From positions 30,520 through 94,519 of IMG/VR virus record IMGVR_UViG_3300025889_000088: DNA of 64,000 bases. The stretch is one strand, 5' to 3'. Positions 42,127-49,734 of the stretch are shown piece after piece; the stretch's first letter is position 1; each line of letters starts with the position of its first letter. The translations under genes and the position numbers were made by a program. A model generated the notes under the pieces. The model was not told the origin of the DNA. It saw only the letters and a list, made by a program, of their open reading frames with translations, and made no database searches. This DNA is from a virus.

Positions 42127-42980
42127 TTCTTTCTGCTCCTTACCTGACCGTCAGCATAATGATCGACGTTCTGTATTTTATTTGGGTCATCGCTGCACAT
42201 ACTACATATTTTATTAGGATTACCTACATCATCGGCAAACTCCGCGATATCATCATTCAAACCATACCCCTTATAATCTAAGAAAGGTTGCCAATCATCT
42301 TCTTCGGATTGACCTAATGCACTTAGTGTATCTTCTAAGTTTGCTATCGGACTACATTTGAACAACCTATTCTTGAAAAGAACGGGGTTGCGTGGGTTAC
42401 CGCATATACTGATGCTCTTCTGCAAATCCTTGCTATCCCAAGGATAAATCTTCCCATCCACCGCCTTCATTGGTGTTTTAAATTCACCAAACACCGTGTT
42501 TTTCACAACCACATCTTTATGTTGTAAAGTAAGTAAACTAATTTCATCATTGGGTATTGGTTTCCACTTGTACTTAGATATGCATTTTGTTACGATACCC
42601 TTTAACATATCATATGTGTCGTTCCCACGATAATGATATGAACATTGAAGTGTTGAGTTTCCAACCTCGACCAACAAATCAACATGGTCCTCGCGCAGAT
42701 AGAATATGTTAGTAATAATTTTTATACGCGAAGATGGAAAATACTCTCTTACACCACGCACCCATTTCCCAAAGTCTTTATTCAGAAGGGGTTCACCGCC
42801 GAACAAACAAATAATGTCACAGTCTATAAGCTTGGACCATTCTTTAAGCCACTGCTCACCATCATTGTATGACACTGTTCCTTTTCGGTTATAGTTAGAT
42901 AGAGATATACAGCCGCTGCAAGATAAATTGCAAGAATACTGAATTACCAAATCCAGATATTGAAGTCTATGCTTTTCCAT
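42117..42980 (-). CDS. Radical SAM protein 1
   Basis: 287 aa. Cluster-binding motif CX3CX2C in IQYSCNLSCSGCISLSNY, followed by CLFGGEPLLN (the GGE motif for SAM). C-terminal cysteines (FKCSPIANL; ICSMCSDDP) could hold an auxiliary cluster as in SPASM or twitch domains. Substrate unknown. A second gene of this type is at 51651-52580. Confidence 0.9.
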   Translation of the reverse strand: MEKHRLQYLDLVIQYSCNLSCSGCISLSNYNRKGTVSYNDGEQWLKEWSKLIDCDIICLFGGEPLLNKDFGKWVRGVREYFPSSRIKIITNIFYLREDHVDLLVEVGNSTLQCSYHYRGNDTYDMLKGIVTKCISKYKWKPIPNDEISLLTLQHKDVVVKNTVFGEFKTPMKAVDGKIYPWDSKDLQKSISICGNPRNPVLFKNRLFKCSPIANLEDTLSALGQSEEDDWQPFLDYKGYGLNDDIAEFADDVGNPNKICSMCSDDPNKIQNVDHYADGQVRSRKKCL

Positions 42981-43263
42981 TTTTCATCATATACCAAGTT
43001 CTGTCGGCTTCCAGTTGAAATCCAAGATAATTATCTCTGATAAACCAGAACCCTTTGGTATCCTTTTCATTAGGCATTTTCCAGTCTCTACCAATCTCTA
43101 TACCGTAAGGGCAAATACTGTGTAATGCGGAAAACTCAGAGGTTTTCTTTTCATAATAGTCTTCCAAACTCATTCCCTCTTCACCAAATCTTATAGTTCC
43201 AACTAATCGTTTCTTACACCACTGAAACTGCTTTATATTATCAGGCAGTGAAACTTGGGTCAT
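42967..43263 (-). CDS. Hypothetical protein, 98 aa
   Basis: Begins MTQVSLPDNIKQFQWCKKRL; contains YGIEIGRDWKMPNEKD. Shares a base with the next stop. Not recognised. Confidence 0.7.
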   Translation of the reverse strand: MTQVSLPDNIKQFQWCKKRLVGTIRFGEEGMSLEDYYEKKTSEFSALHSICPYGIEIGRDWKMPNEKDTKGFWFIRDNYLGFQLEADRTWYMMKNGKA

Positions 43264-43868
43264 TAGAATGGGATTTCCTCTACCTTTGCCGCTTCCAGTA
43301 GTTTAGAATAGAAAATCTTAGAGCCTCTATTCCTGTAATCGTCAGTACGAACAAACTTTGATGTCTCTGTAAACTTCACATTGGAAATATCCAAGAACAT
43401 CAAAATCTTATCGTTCTCTGTATCAAAGTTATATCCATCAATCCATTCTTTACAGTTATAGATAAACTCTTTCTTACAACGATTGAACCAACGATCTGCC
43501 GTATAATCAGCAGTAACATTTCCTTCCATTGGTTCGTCAATCTTGGCAACCAAATGATGGTTTAGAGCATCTTGATAAAGTTCTTCCTTCATCGTCGGCG
43601 TAGGACGAACATACCAACAATAGTCAGCAACCAACGCCGTGAATAACCTATGGGTAAATGCTCGTGTTTTTGTAATCACATAGTAATGTTCATTACCCTG
43701 TACATTCAACTTGGTAATCACGGGTTCACTGGTCAAGCCAACCCAAGTCATGGTCTTGGTCCAGATGGGGTCAATAGGGACAAACTTTGAGCGTTTATAG
43801 TCACCGTATTCTTTATCGGTCATTTCAACCATTCGCCGAACACGTTCATCAAATATTGTATGCGTCAT
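43263..43868 (-). CDS. Hypothetical protein, 201 aa
   Basis: Begins MTHTIFDERVRRMVEMTDKE; aromatic-rich with RAFTHRLFTALVADYCWYVR. Coupled to the nucleotidyltransferase-like gene by shared bases. Not recognised. Confidence 0.7.
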   Translation of the reverse strand: MTHTIFDERVRRMVEMTDKEYGDYKRSKFVPIDPIWTKTMTWVGLTSEPVITKLNVQGNEHYYVITKTRAFTHRLFTALVADYCWYVRPTPTMKEELYQDALNHHLVAKIDEPMEGNVTADYTADRWFNRCKKEFIYNCKEWIDGYNFDTENDKILMFLDISNVKFTETSKFVRTDDYRNRGSKIFYSKLLEAAKVEEIPF

Positions 43869-44434
43869 TAGTATCCACTACCATCATTCATAAAGTTATA
43901 GTTCAACTTCTTGTCTTTGGACCATTCCGTTAGTGTTCCTGGCTTTACCTTGTAACCGTACACATAATACTTGACGAAACGTTTTAGAACACTTTCCGAT
44001 TTATAGCCATCAACAATAAGTTCATCATTATTCCAAAGTGGATTACCGTGAACTTCATAGCCATCAGTAATCAACTGTGATTGAGCAAAGTCAAATGTAT
44101 TCAGCACATCTTCGGCAGACTTATGAAAGTCTTTGATGATGACTTGGATATCCACCACAGTTTCAATATTGAAGTTGCCCTTATATGTAATGGCGTTCTT
44201 TGTGGCATAGTGCTGCACATATCCCGCATTATGTAGACGGGCATTTAGGTCACGCTGTTGTTCCTCGGACCTAACATACACATCAACATCACTATTCACT
44301 AACTCGCCTTGTAGCCAGTGGCGCACAGCACCACCAGCAATCCAAGGTCCGTTTCTCATATTTGGACGGATAACGTAAGGCGCATATGCCTGTTCCGTAG
44401 GGACTACAATATCCTCAATCTTTTGGAAATCCAT
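43868..44434 (-). CDS. Nucleotidyltransferase-like protein (pol beta fold)
   Basis: 188 aa. GPWIAGGAVRHWLQGELVNS followed by DVDVYVRS is the GG-x(n)-DxD pattern of the pol beta nucleotidyltransferase fold, as in cca at 36076-37236, but without the tRNA-binding half. Could be a divergent relative of the CCA enzyme head domain. Substrate unknown. Confidence 0.75.
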   Translation of the reverse strand: MDFQKIEDIVVPTEQAYAPYVIRPNMRNGPWIAGGAVRHWLQGELVNSDVDVYVRSEEQQRDLNARLHNAGYVQHYATKNAITYKGNFNIETVVDIQVIIKDFHKSAEDVLNTFDFAQSQLITDGYEVHGNPLWNNDELIVDGYKSESVLKRFVKYYVYGYKVKPGTLTEWSKDKKLNYNFMNDGSGY

Positions 44435-44628
44435 TATTGCCCCAATGAAATCTTATATTCCGTCATTACTTCCTCAACCGCCTTCTCGGCTTGCTCACGA
44501 CTAATAACATATCGTTTGCTCACATTGTTGAGAACAAACTTTACAGCATCCTTGCGATTCAACTGCATGCCGAAAACAGCTTCACCAGCAGCAAAATCTA
44601 GTTCTTGTTCAAAAGTCACTTCACTCAT
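44434..44628 (-). CDS. Small protein, 64 aa
   Basis: Begins MSEVTFEQELDFAAGEAVFG; helical. ATGGAGAAATAAA precedes the ATG and a sigma70-like promoter lies upstream. Not recognised. Confidence 0.7.
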   Translation of the reverse strand: MSEVTFEQELDFAAGEAVFGMQLNRKDAVKFVLNNVSKRYVISREQAEKAVEEVMTEYKISLGQ

Positions 44629-44664
44629 TTTATTTCTCCATATGTTAGAGTGGTTGATACGATT

Positions 44665-44694
44665 ATTATACAGTATTTTAGGTTAGTCTGTCAA
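44665..44694 (-). promoter_or_regulatory. Sigma70-like promoter for the 44434-44628 operon
   Basis: TTGACA (44689-44694), 18 bp, TATAAT (44665-44670). Confidence 0.72.
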
Positions 44695-45018
44695 GCCATA
44701 TTTTAGGGCAAGAAAGGTATAATCTTTACCCCTCGCCAACTGAATGACCATCTTGGGTTTCAAATGGTATAAACTGCCATAATCCCCATCGCCGCCCCGA
44801 TCTTCAATAAATGTGCATGCTTCCCAGTTGATTACCTTCATTTTGTTTTCTTTGCAAAACTTCAAGATATCCTGAGATTCATAGTAATCATCTACTATCA
44901 AGTCGTAGTTTCGGCTTGGGACATATGGCTGTGGCACTGAATACCTTGATGATGGATATTCGTGTTTAGCCGAAGTTTTCTTCGGGTCATAGCCAGAAGC
45001 GTAATGGTTTTTCTTCAT
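44683..45018 (-). CDS. Hypothetical protein, 111 aa
   Basis: Begins MKKNHYASGYDPKKTSAKHE; N-terminal third rich in Tyr, Pro, Ser. Contains CTFIEDRGGDGDYGSLYHL. Overlaps the lipoprotein stop by 4 bp. Not recognised. Confidence 0.65.
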   Translation of the reverse strand: MKKNHYASGYDPKKTSAKHEYPSSRYSVPQPYVPSRNYDLIVDDYYESQDILKFCKENKMKVINWEACTFIEDRGGDGDYGSLYHLKPKMVIQLARGKDYTFLALKYGLTD

Positions 45019-45263
45019 TTATAACGGTTCCTACGGTCACCGTGAATGTCCATTTCCAAGCACTCAAAGGAATAGTTGATTTTACACCGCTGACGAAGTT
45101 TCCACATATGGAAATCCTGTGCCCGTTCTGGTGATTGACCAATAGCAGACCAAGAACGTGGGCGGTTTTCCATTTCTTTGATATAGCGGTAGTTCTCAAC
45201 GAACTCTTTACTGCATCCAGACAATGCAATACCAGCTACTAAGACCAACATTAATTTTTTCAC
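45015..45263 (-). CDS. Lipoprotein, 82 aa
   Basis: GTG start at 45263 with AGGAG 9 bp upstream; signal MKKLMLVLVAGIALSGCSKE (lipobox LSGC; first Met encoded by GTG). The mature part is short and Arg-rich (RPRSWSAIGQSPERAQDF). Possible second o-spanin-like or surface-exclusion lipoprotein; unproven. Confidence 0.7.
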   Translation of the reverse strand: MKKLMLVLVAGIALSGCSKEFVENYRYIKEMENRPRSWSAIGQSPERAQDFHMWKLRQRCKINYSFECLEMDIHGDRRNRYK

Positions 45264-45595
45264 GATACTAACTCCTGTTTGGTTACACGACATTTATTAG
45301 AAAGATCAAACCAAGTCTGTTTTGTTTCATCCAAACAGAAACGAATGGTATCCACAACCATACTACTTGATGGACAATCATACTTCAACACCGATACAAA
45401 CCTATTGAAATCTTCCATCGTTTCAATATTGCGTTCTTCTTGATAGGTTTCAATCATCATAGAATCCGTGTATTTGAAGATTTCTTTTACATCTTCTTCT
45501 ATAATAGGAGCATCAATATAAACATCATCCATAAAGAAGTAATCTACGGAATAGAAAGGTTTCTTGGTTAGATGCTTGGTAAGTTCACCGTTCAT
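45260..45595 (-). CDS. Hypothetical protein, 111 aa
   Basis: Begins MNGELTKHLTKKPFYSVDYF; acidic, ATGA-type overlap at both ends. Not recognised. Confidence 0.65.
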   Translation of the reverse strand: MNGELTKHLTKKPFYSVDYFFMDDVYIDAPIIEEDVKEIFKYTDSMMIETYQEERNIETMEDFNRFVSVLKYDCPSSSMVVDTIRFCLDETKQTWFDLSNKCRVTKQELVS

Positions 45596-45804
45596 TTCAC
45601 TCTATCCTGAAAAGGCTTGGTATTGACGATTACCATATTCTTTTGTGCTAATGGATGTTCGGTTCCATCATAAACACGAATGCGGGAACAACCATCTTTA
45701 CTGTAGATGTGCCCTGCCTTGGATGGGCCTTCATCTGAATGATACCATCCTTCGCCAAGTAGTTCCAAGGCTTCTGGAACAGTGCGCCAATCATCCTTGA
45801 TCAT
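45592..45804 (-). CDS. Hypothetical protein, 70 aa
   Basis: ATG at 45804 overlaps the upstream stop (AAATGA). Begins MIKDDWRTVPEALELLGEGW. Not recognised. Confidence 0.65.
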   Translation of the reverse strand: MIKDDWRTVPEALELLGEGWYHSDEGPSKAGHIYSKDGCSRIRVYDGTEHPLAQKNMVIVNTKPFQDRVK

Positions 45805-46022
45805 TTGTTCCATTCCTTTTTGCATTCACGCCACGCTTCCAAGGAATATTCCCAGGCTTCTTTGGCTTCTTTTTTGCTATCCGCATCGAAAAAATAAGAG
45901 TGTTTCTGTGATGTTCGTACAATAACATTATCACTTTTAGCGTTGATTGAATTGATGTTATCTGGATTGAACGCTGTCGTATTGAAGATCAACAGTCCAG
46001 CTACGCAAGCTATTTTAAGCAT
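45801..46022 (-). CDS. Secreted small protein, 73 aa
   Basis: Signal-peptide-like MLKIACVAGLLIFNTTAFNP, then a polar helical tail with DSKKEAKEAWEYSLEAWREC. GGAGAT before the ATG. Likely periplasmic. Function unknown. Confidence 0.65.
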   Translation of the reverse strand: MLKIACVAGLLIFNTTAFNPDNINSINAKSDNVIVRTSQKHSYFFDADSKKEAKEAWEYSLEAWRECKKEWNK

Positions 46023-46024
46023 TT

Positions 46025-46777
46025 CTAAATCTCCACTGTTGCGTAAAGGTCAAAATCTGGATTTTCCTCAACGCCACTATATCCTCTCGGATTACAAAGA
46101 ACACGGGTGTCACCAACCATATAGTCAAAGGTATTATGAACATGCCCATGAAAAAATAGTGATGGCTTGGTATCCAGTATTAACTCAGACAAGTCACTCG
46201 CATAACCACCATTCATATAAGGGTCATGCTTATACATTTCGTGGATGGAAAGGAATGTCGGTGCCATATGAGTAACGACAACATCGCCTTCTTTCACATT
46301 ATCCAACAAATATTGCTTGGCAACCATATGCTCACGCATTGCATCTTTGGGACCAAACTTATGATACGAACCATTTGGATTATGATAACTGATCTGGCGA
46401 TAATCTTTCATAATGGAACCAACCACACTGACCGTCATTGGACAACCTTTGTTCATATCTGTCCAGAGTGTAGTGCCGTGGAAAGTAACACCATCCAGCG
46501 TAACACTCTCGTTTTGCAGAAAATGAAGGTTTTGGTATTTCGAATAGTTCTCACGAGCAATGCGATCAACCTTATCAATGCGCCGTCCATAGTATTCGTG
46601 ATTGCCGTGAATAACTACAACATTAGGAAAAACATCAGCCTGTTCTTTGATCCAATCATCATAGTTTCGGACGGTAACATCGCCAGGCAGAACAAGCACA
46701 TCTTCCCCATTATATGGGAAATCCATAGTCAAACCTGAAAACTCTAAATGTAAATCTGAGCAGTAACGAATACGCAT
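46025..46777 (-). CDS. Calcineurin-like metallophosphoesterase
   Basis: 250 aa from ATG 46777 (GGAG 6 bp upstream). Metal-binding motifs in order: RYCSDLHLEFSG (DxH), VLVLPGDVTVRN (GD), VVVIHGNHEYYG (GNHE), VVVTHMAPTF, and LFFHGHVHNTFDY (GHxH). Complete active site. Substrate may be a nucleic acid or cyclic nucleotide; size and lack of other domains do not decide. Confidence 0.92.
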   Translation of the reverse strand: MRIRYCSDLHLEFSGLTMDFPYNGEDVLVLPGDVTVRNYDDWIKEQADVFPNVVVIHGNHEYYGRRIDKVDRIARENYSKYQNLHFLQNESVTLDGVTFHGTTLWTDMNKGCPMTVSVVGSIMKDYRQISYHNPNGSYHKFGPKDAMREHMVAKQYLLDNVKEGDVVVTHMAPTFLSIHEMYKHDPYMNGGYASDLSELILDTKPSLFFHGHVHNTFDYMVGDTRVLCNPRGYSGVEENPDFDLYATVEI

Positions 46778-46798
46778 TATATTCTCCATTCTTTATAT

Positions 46799-46826
46799 AG
46801 TATACCACGACCTCAGAGATTGTCAA
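46799..46826 (-). promoter_or_regulatory. Sigma70-like promoter for the phosphoesterase
   Basis: TTGACA (46821-46826), 16 bp, TATACT (46799-46804). Confidence 0.78.
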
Positions 46827-46978
46827 GTGTTTTTGAAATCTTTTTCCAAAATAACTTGGCGGCAATCTTCGTCCCACAGTCCATAAATGGTCTTGTGGCA
46901 ACCACCGCATTGTCCAGTTCCAGCCCGTTCTGGCACTTCTTTGACTACTTCGCGACCACATCTATCACACTTCTTCAA
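46823..46978 (-). CDS. Zinc-ribbon small protein, 51 aa
   Basis: Frame from TTG 46978 (GGAAGA 9 bp upstream) reads KKCDRCGREVVKEVPERAGT and then QCGGCHKTIYGLWDEDC: two CxxC pairs of a zinc ribbon. It overlaps the purS end in another frame. The Cys pattern argues for a real gene. Confidence 0.6.
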   Translation of the reverse strand: MKKCDRCGREVVKEVPERAGTGQCGGCHKTIYGLWDEDCRQVILEKDFKNT

Positions 46979-47177
46979 TGGTGAAATCTTCCATCACAGG
47001 ATTGACAATCTTTTTGGCAATCTCATTGATATCATCATCAGTTTCAATGTAAAAGGTTTTACCGATACGAACATCTTTTACCATCGGGAAACCAAGCCGC
47101 TGTAATGAGTCTGTAACCGACACACCAGCGTTATCTCTGATGCCTTGGCGTAATGTTGTTGTTATTCTATATCTCAT
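46965..47177 (-). CDS. purS: PurS subunit of formylglycinamidine synthase
   Basis: 70 aa. RQGIRDNAGVSVTDSLQRLG, KDVRIGKTFYIETD and NPVMEDFTIEEV match the full length of PurS (GxxVxxALxxLGY, VxxVRxGKxxxI, LxNPVIExYxIE). PurS works with PurL and PurQ in purine synthesis in organisms with split enzymes. Neither partner is in the window, so it may act on the host complex. Confidence 0.88.
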   Translation of the reverse strand: MRYRITTTLRQGIRDNAGVSVTDSLQRLGFPMVKDVRIGKTFYIETDDDINEIAKKIVNPVMEDFTIEEV

Positions 47178-47197
47178 TTTAACCTTCTAAGGGATTA

Positions 47198-48250
47198 TCA
47201 GACTGCGGCTTTGATTTGTCGTTCATAATGTTCCACCAGTTTAGTTGACGCAAGGTTCTTGAACTTTGACTCCACCATTATGTCAGAATATGGAAGGAAT
47301 GTCAAGGCCCAATCGTTTGATGCGTGATTCCACATCATATCACTATGTGCGCGAAGTTTAGCTTTCTTGTAGCCACTTTCCAGTAACTGTTTCATGTCAG
47401 GTAGGACATTTGGATCGTGACCGACAAGCAAATCTTCACGCGATACAGAATAGTGAATGGTAGGACGAACACCACGCCAACTATCAATCACACGCTTGAA
47501 GCGGTCATCGTTGGCTTGGATATATTCTTCGTCACGGATTAGGTGATGGTGAATGTCAAGGACAAGCGCAACATCATTAGCAAGTTCAAGCGATGCGTCA
47601 AGACCCCACGACATTTCATCGTTCTCAATCGTTAGACAGTTACGGGCTTCGGTAGACAAACGCGGTAGGACAGCACGAATACCGTCAGGACCACCGCGAC
47701 CACCGATATGGACATTTACTTTCATATCCATAAACTTTTGACCGTAACCCATCATACGAGCAATATCAATATGATACTCAAACTCGTCAATAGAGTTATT
47801 CACGGTGTCTGGATTGTCTGACGCAAGCACACAAAACTGACCGGGGTGCATGGATACACGCACATCGTGTTCACGCGCAAGGTCACCGATAGCGGCGAGT
47901 GTGCGTTCACAGTATGTTTTTACGTCAGGTTGTTGATAGAAGTATGACCAATCGGGGTGTGTGTACACAGGCATCACTTCGCTGCCGATACGCACCATAC
48001 GTTGGTTTGGGGGGAGTGTCGCAACATACTTGATTAGTAGGCGAACAGAGTTGATGTTGGACTTGGTTAGTTCCCAGAGTCGTTCTTCTGCTCGTCGCTT
48101 GGGTTGCGAACTAAGCCACTTGACGGTGGTTGTGCGCCCGTTGATAGGACGCTCGATATCTTCAAGTAGCTTTTTGGATAGTGTGCGGTCAGGGTGCATA
48201 TACTTACACGCAAAGCCGACACGATGTATGGTTTGGTCAAAATATGTCAT
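47198..48250 (-). CDS. uvsE: UvdE-like UV-damage endonuclease
   Basis: 350 aa TIM-barrel endonuclease of the UVDE family that nicks 5' to UV photoproducts. Visible: RVGFACKYMHP at the start, VSMHPGQFCVLAS, KVNVHIGGRGG, CLTIENDEMSW, VLDIHHHLI, and KLRAHSDMMWNH, supplying the metal-binding His, Glu and Asp residues. The sigma70-like -10 is 7 bp before the ATG, so the transcript should be leaderless. Confidence 0.93.
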   Translation of the reverse strand: MTYFDQTIHRVGFACKYMHPDRTLSKKLLEDIERPINGRTTTVKWLSSQPKRRAEERLWELTKSNINSVRLLIKYVATLPPNQRMVRIGSEVMPVYTHPDWSYFYQQPDVKTYCERTLAAIGDLAREHDVRVSMHPGQFCVLASDNPDTVNNSIDEFEYHIDIARMMGYGQKFMDMKVNVHIGGRGGPDGIRAVLPRLSTEARNCLTIENDEMSWGLDASLELANDVALVLDIHHHLIRDEEYIQANDDRFKRVIDSWRGVRPTIHYSVSREDLLVGHDPNVLPDMKQLLESGYKKAKLRAHSDMMWNHASNDWALTFLPYSDIMVESKFKNLASTKLVEHYERQIKAAV

Positions 48251-48257
48251 GGTTGTT

Positions 48258-48285
48258 ATTATAGCATATTGACAAAGAATGTCAA
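48258..48285 (-). promoter_or_regulatory. Sigma70-like promoter abutting the uvsE ATG
   Basis: TTGACA (48280-48285), 16 bp, TATAAT (48258-48263), then AACAACC and the ATG at 48250. Confidence 0.75.
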
Positions 48286-48288
48286 CAA

Positions 48289-48437
48289 GAAAAAAGGGGC
48301 CGAAGCCCCTTTGTTGTCACTTAGTATTCATGAATATAACTTCAATTGTATTTACATTTCCGTGCCAGTTTGCAATGTCATTATATACAGCCCGAATAGT
48401 AGACGGTGCATACTGTCCCTCGTCCTCGCACGGTTAT
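48289..48437 (-). ncRNA. Candidate structured small RNA, about 150 nt
   Basis: Bounded by an extended -10 promoter and a perfect terminator, with no frame longer than 19 codons. CCGTGC (48428-48433) pairs with GCACGG (48360-48365). Directly inside, CAGTATGCA (48407-48415) pairs with TGCAAACTG (48366-48374) with one mismatch. A 12-nt purine-rich bulge (GAGGACGAGGGA) lies on one side only. A short CCG/CGG stem lies in the apical loop. No tRNA, 6S or tmRNA features seen. Confidence 0.65.
48296..48309 (-). terminator. Rho-independent terminator of the small RNA
   Basis: GGGGC TTCG GCCCC tetraloop hairpin, followed on the minus strand by TTTTTTC and preceded by AAA. Sits directly upstream of the uvsE promoter. 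Confidence 0.88.
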
Positions 48438-48443
48438 TTACAT

Positions 48444-48449
48444 ATTATA
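48444..48449 (-). promoter_or_regulatory. Extended -10 promoter of the small RNA
   Basis: TGTTATAAT (TGnTATAAT); the -35 region (TGAAAT at 17 bp) is weak. Confidence 0.55.
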
Positions 48450-48508
48450 ACACGAAGATTTCTGGAATTTCACTATGATTCGTGTGAATTTTTTATTACA
48501 ATAAAAAA

Positions 48509-48524
48509 GGCTCCCGAAGGAGCC
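48509..48524 (-). terminator. Rho-independent terminator of the ParB-like gene
   Basis: GGCTCC TTCG GGAGCC hairpin, followed on the minus strand by TTTTTTATT, 10 bp beyond the stop of 48534-49613. Confidence 0.88.
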
Positions 48525-48533
48525 TTTCTATGT

Positions 48534-49613
48534 TTAGCTAACATCTAGATGTTTCAATGGAAGCTTATCTTTGATGTGCTTTTCAGCGCCAGTAGTGTAA
48601 AATAGTTTTAGAAGCTCAAGGGCACGTGGAGCAACATAATCGTTATCGCTACTCCCAGAAGCACCTTTGATATTAACCTTCCACAACTTGTTAAAGTTTT
48701 CCTGTGTATACATACCATCAGCACCCATCCTAGTGAGCCAAGCCATGAATGATTTATAGGGGGCACCCTTACGCAAGGCTGGATACGTTACTAGTAGCTT
48801 ACAAATAGCATAGTATAAATCTTGTGTGATTTTACCATTTGGCTGCATATGTGACTTGAATGCTTCGCAAATCATATCACGAGCTAAACGCTGGATTCCC
48901 ATAGAATGGTCAGTGATTTTCTCACCGCCTTCAAGTGCTGCCCGACTAATCTCAGGATTACCGACTTTCTTGTGCGGAACAGGGTGATGGGTTTCACCCT
49001 GGATATACATATCTAGAAAATCTAGAAGGCTGGCAAGACGTAGTGCTTCTTTTTCACCGGCGCGGAAAGCATTGACAAAGATAGTTTCTTTACTTAGTTT
49101 TCGCGCACCTGTAGCCTGTGTTAGATGGAACATTCTGGCGGCATCTTCAACCGTCATATCATGAAAAACCTCACACTGGATAAGTGTGTCTGGATCGTGG
49201 ATAAGCCACGCCATTGCTAGACGGCCTAGACCATCCCAGCATAGATTAGCTTTCCACTCGTCGTTTTCAAAACGAGCAATCTTAGGTGTGCCAAATGCAA
49301 CCTTATCAAGCCCACCTTCCTCTTCGATGCGCTTCCTAGCCCACGAAAGTTTAACCTCTCGCTGAGTTTCCAACGGTTCAATATCCTTCAATGGAATCAT
49401 CATATGTGTGATTTTCGCATCGGCGTTGATCACACCGTATCCATCGGCTTTAAGTTCCTTACGGTGTTTATCTAGACTACCCACCATTAACTCATAAGGG
49501 TTTTCAACCTTTGGTGCTTGATCGCCAACTAAAACTTTCTTTACTGTTGGCTTCTTTTTTCCCGTTTCAGCTACATTGCTCTCTGCGGGAGACTCTTTTG
49601 TTTTTTGACTCAT
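48534..49613 (-). CDS. ParB/sulfiredoxin-fold domain protein
   Basis: 359 aa from ATG 49613 with GGAGG. The segment HMMIPLKDIEPLETQREVKL, then FGTPKIARFENDEW and CWDGLGRLAMAWL follow the ParB N-terminal domain pattern (a DGxxR-like core as DGLGRL). The remaining 200 residues are helical and unrecognised. Phage ParB-like proteins can be nucleases, CTP switches or modifiers. Own promoter and terminator make it a monocistronic unit. Confidence 0.75.
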   Translation of the reverse strand: MSQKTKESPAESNVAETGKKKPTVKKVLVGDQAPKVENPYELMVGSLDKHRKELKADGYGVINADAKITHMMIPLKDIEPLETQREVKLSWARKRIEEEGGLDKVAFGTPKIARFENDEWKANLCWDGLGRLAMAWLIHDPDTLIQCEVFHDMTVEDAARMFHLTQATGARKLSKETIFVNAFRAGEKEALRLASLLDFLDMYIQGETHHPVPHKKVGNPEISRAALEGGEKITDHSMGIQRLARDMICEAFKSHMQPNGKITQDLYYAICKLLVTYPALRKGAPYKSFMAWLTRMGADGMYTQENFNKLWKVNIKGASGSSDNDYVAPRALELLKLFYTTGAEKHIKDKLPLKHLDVS

Positions 49614-49671
49614 TGCATACCTCCATGTATCTATTATGGTCAATAGACCAACTATCGCTGATCGTGATATT

Positions 49672-49701
49672 ATTATATCAAGAGATAATAAGTAATGTCA
49701 A
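49672..49701 (-). promoter_or_regulatory. Sigma70-like promoter for the ParB-like gene
   Basis: TTGACA (49696-49701), 18 bp, TATAAT (49672-49677). Confidence 0.75.
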
Positions 49702-49710
49702 TAAAAAAAA

Positions 49711-49726
49711 GACCCCCGAAGGAGCC
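49711..49726 (-). terminator. Rho-independent terminator after the peroxiredoxin gene
   Basis: Minus strand GGCTCC TTCG GGGGTC with two G-U pairs, followed by TTTTTTTT, 8 bp beyond the stop at 49735. Confidence 0.82.
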
Positions 49727-49734
49727 TTTTTTCT

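Noticed and set aside
46710-46961. 83-codon minus frame across the phosphoesterase promoter
   Set aside because: It runs through a consensus promoter and a competing zinc-ribbon frame with two CxxC pairs, which is the better gene.
48348-48410. A 19-codon frame (MHRLLFGLYIMTLQTGTEM) as a gene
   Set aside because: Too short, no clear ribosome binding site spacing, and its bases are those of the conserved-looking RNA stems.
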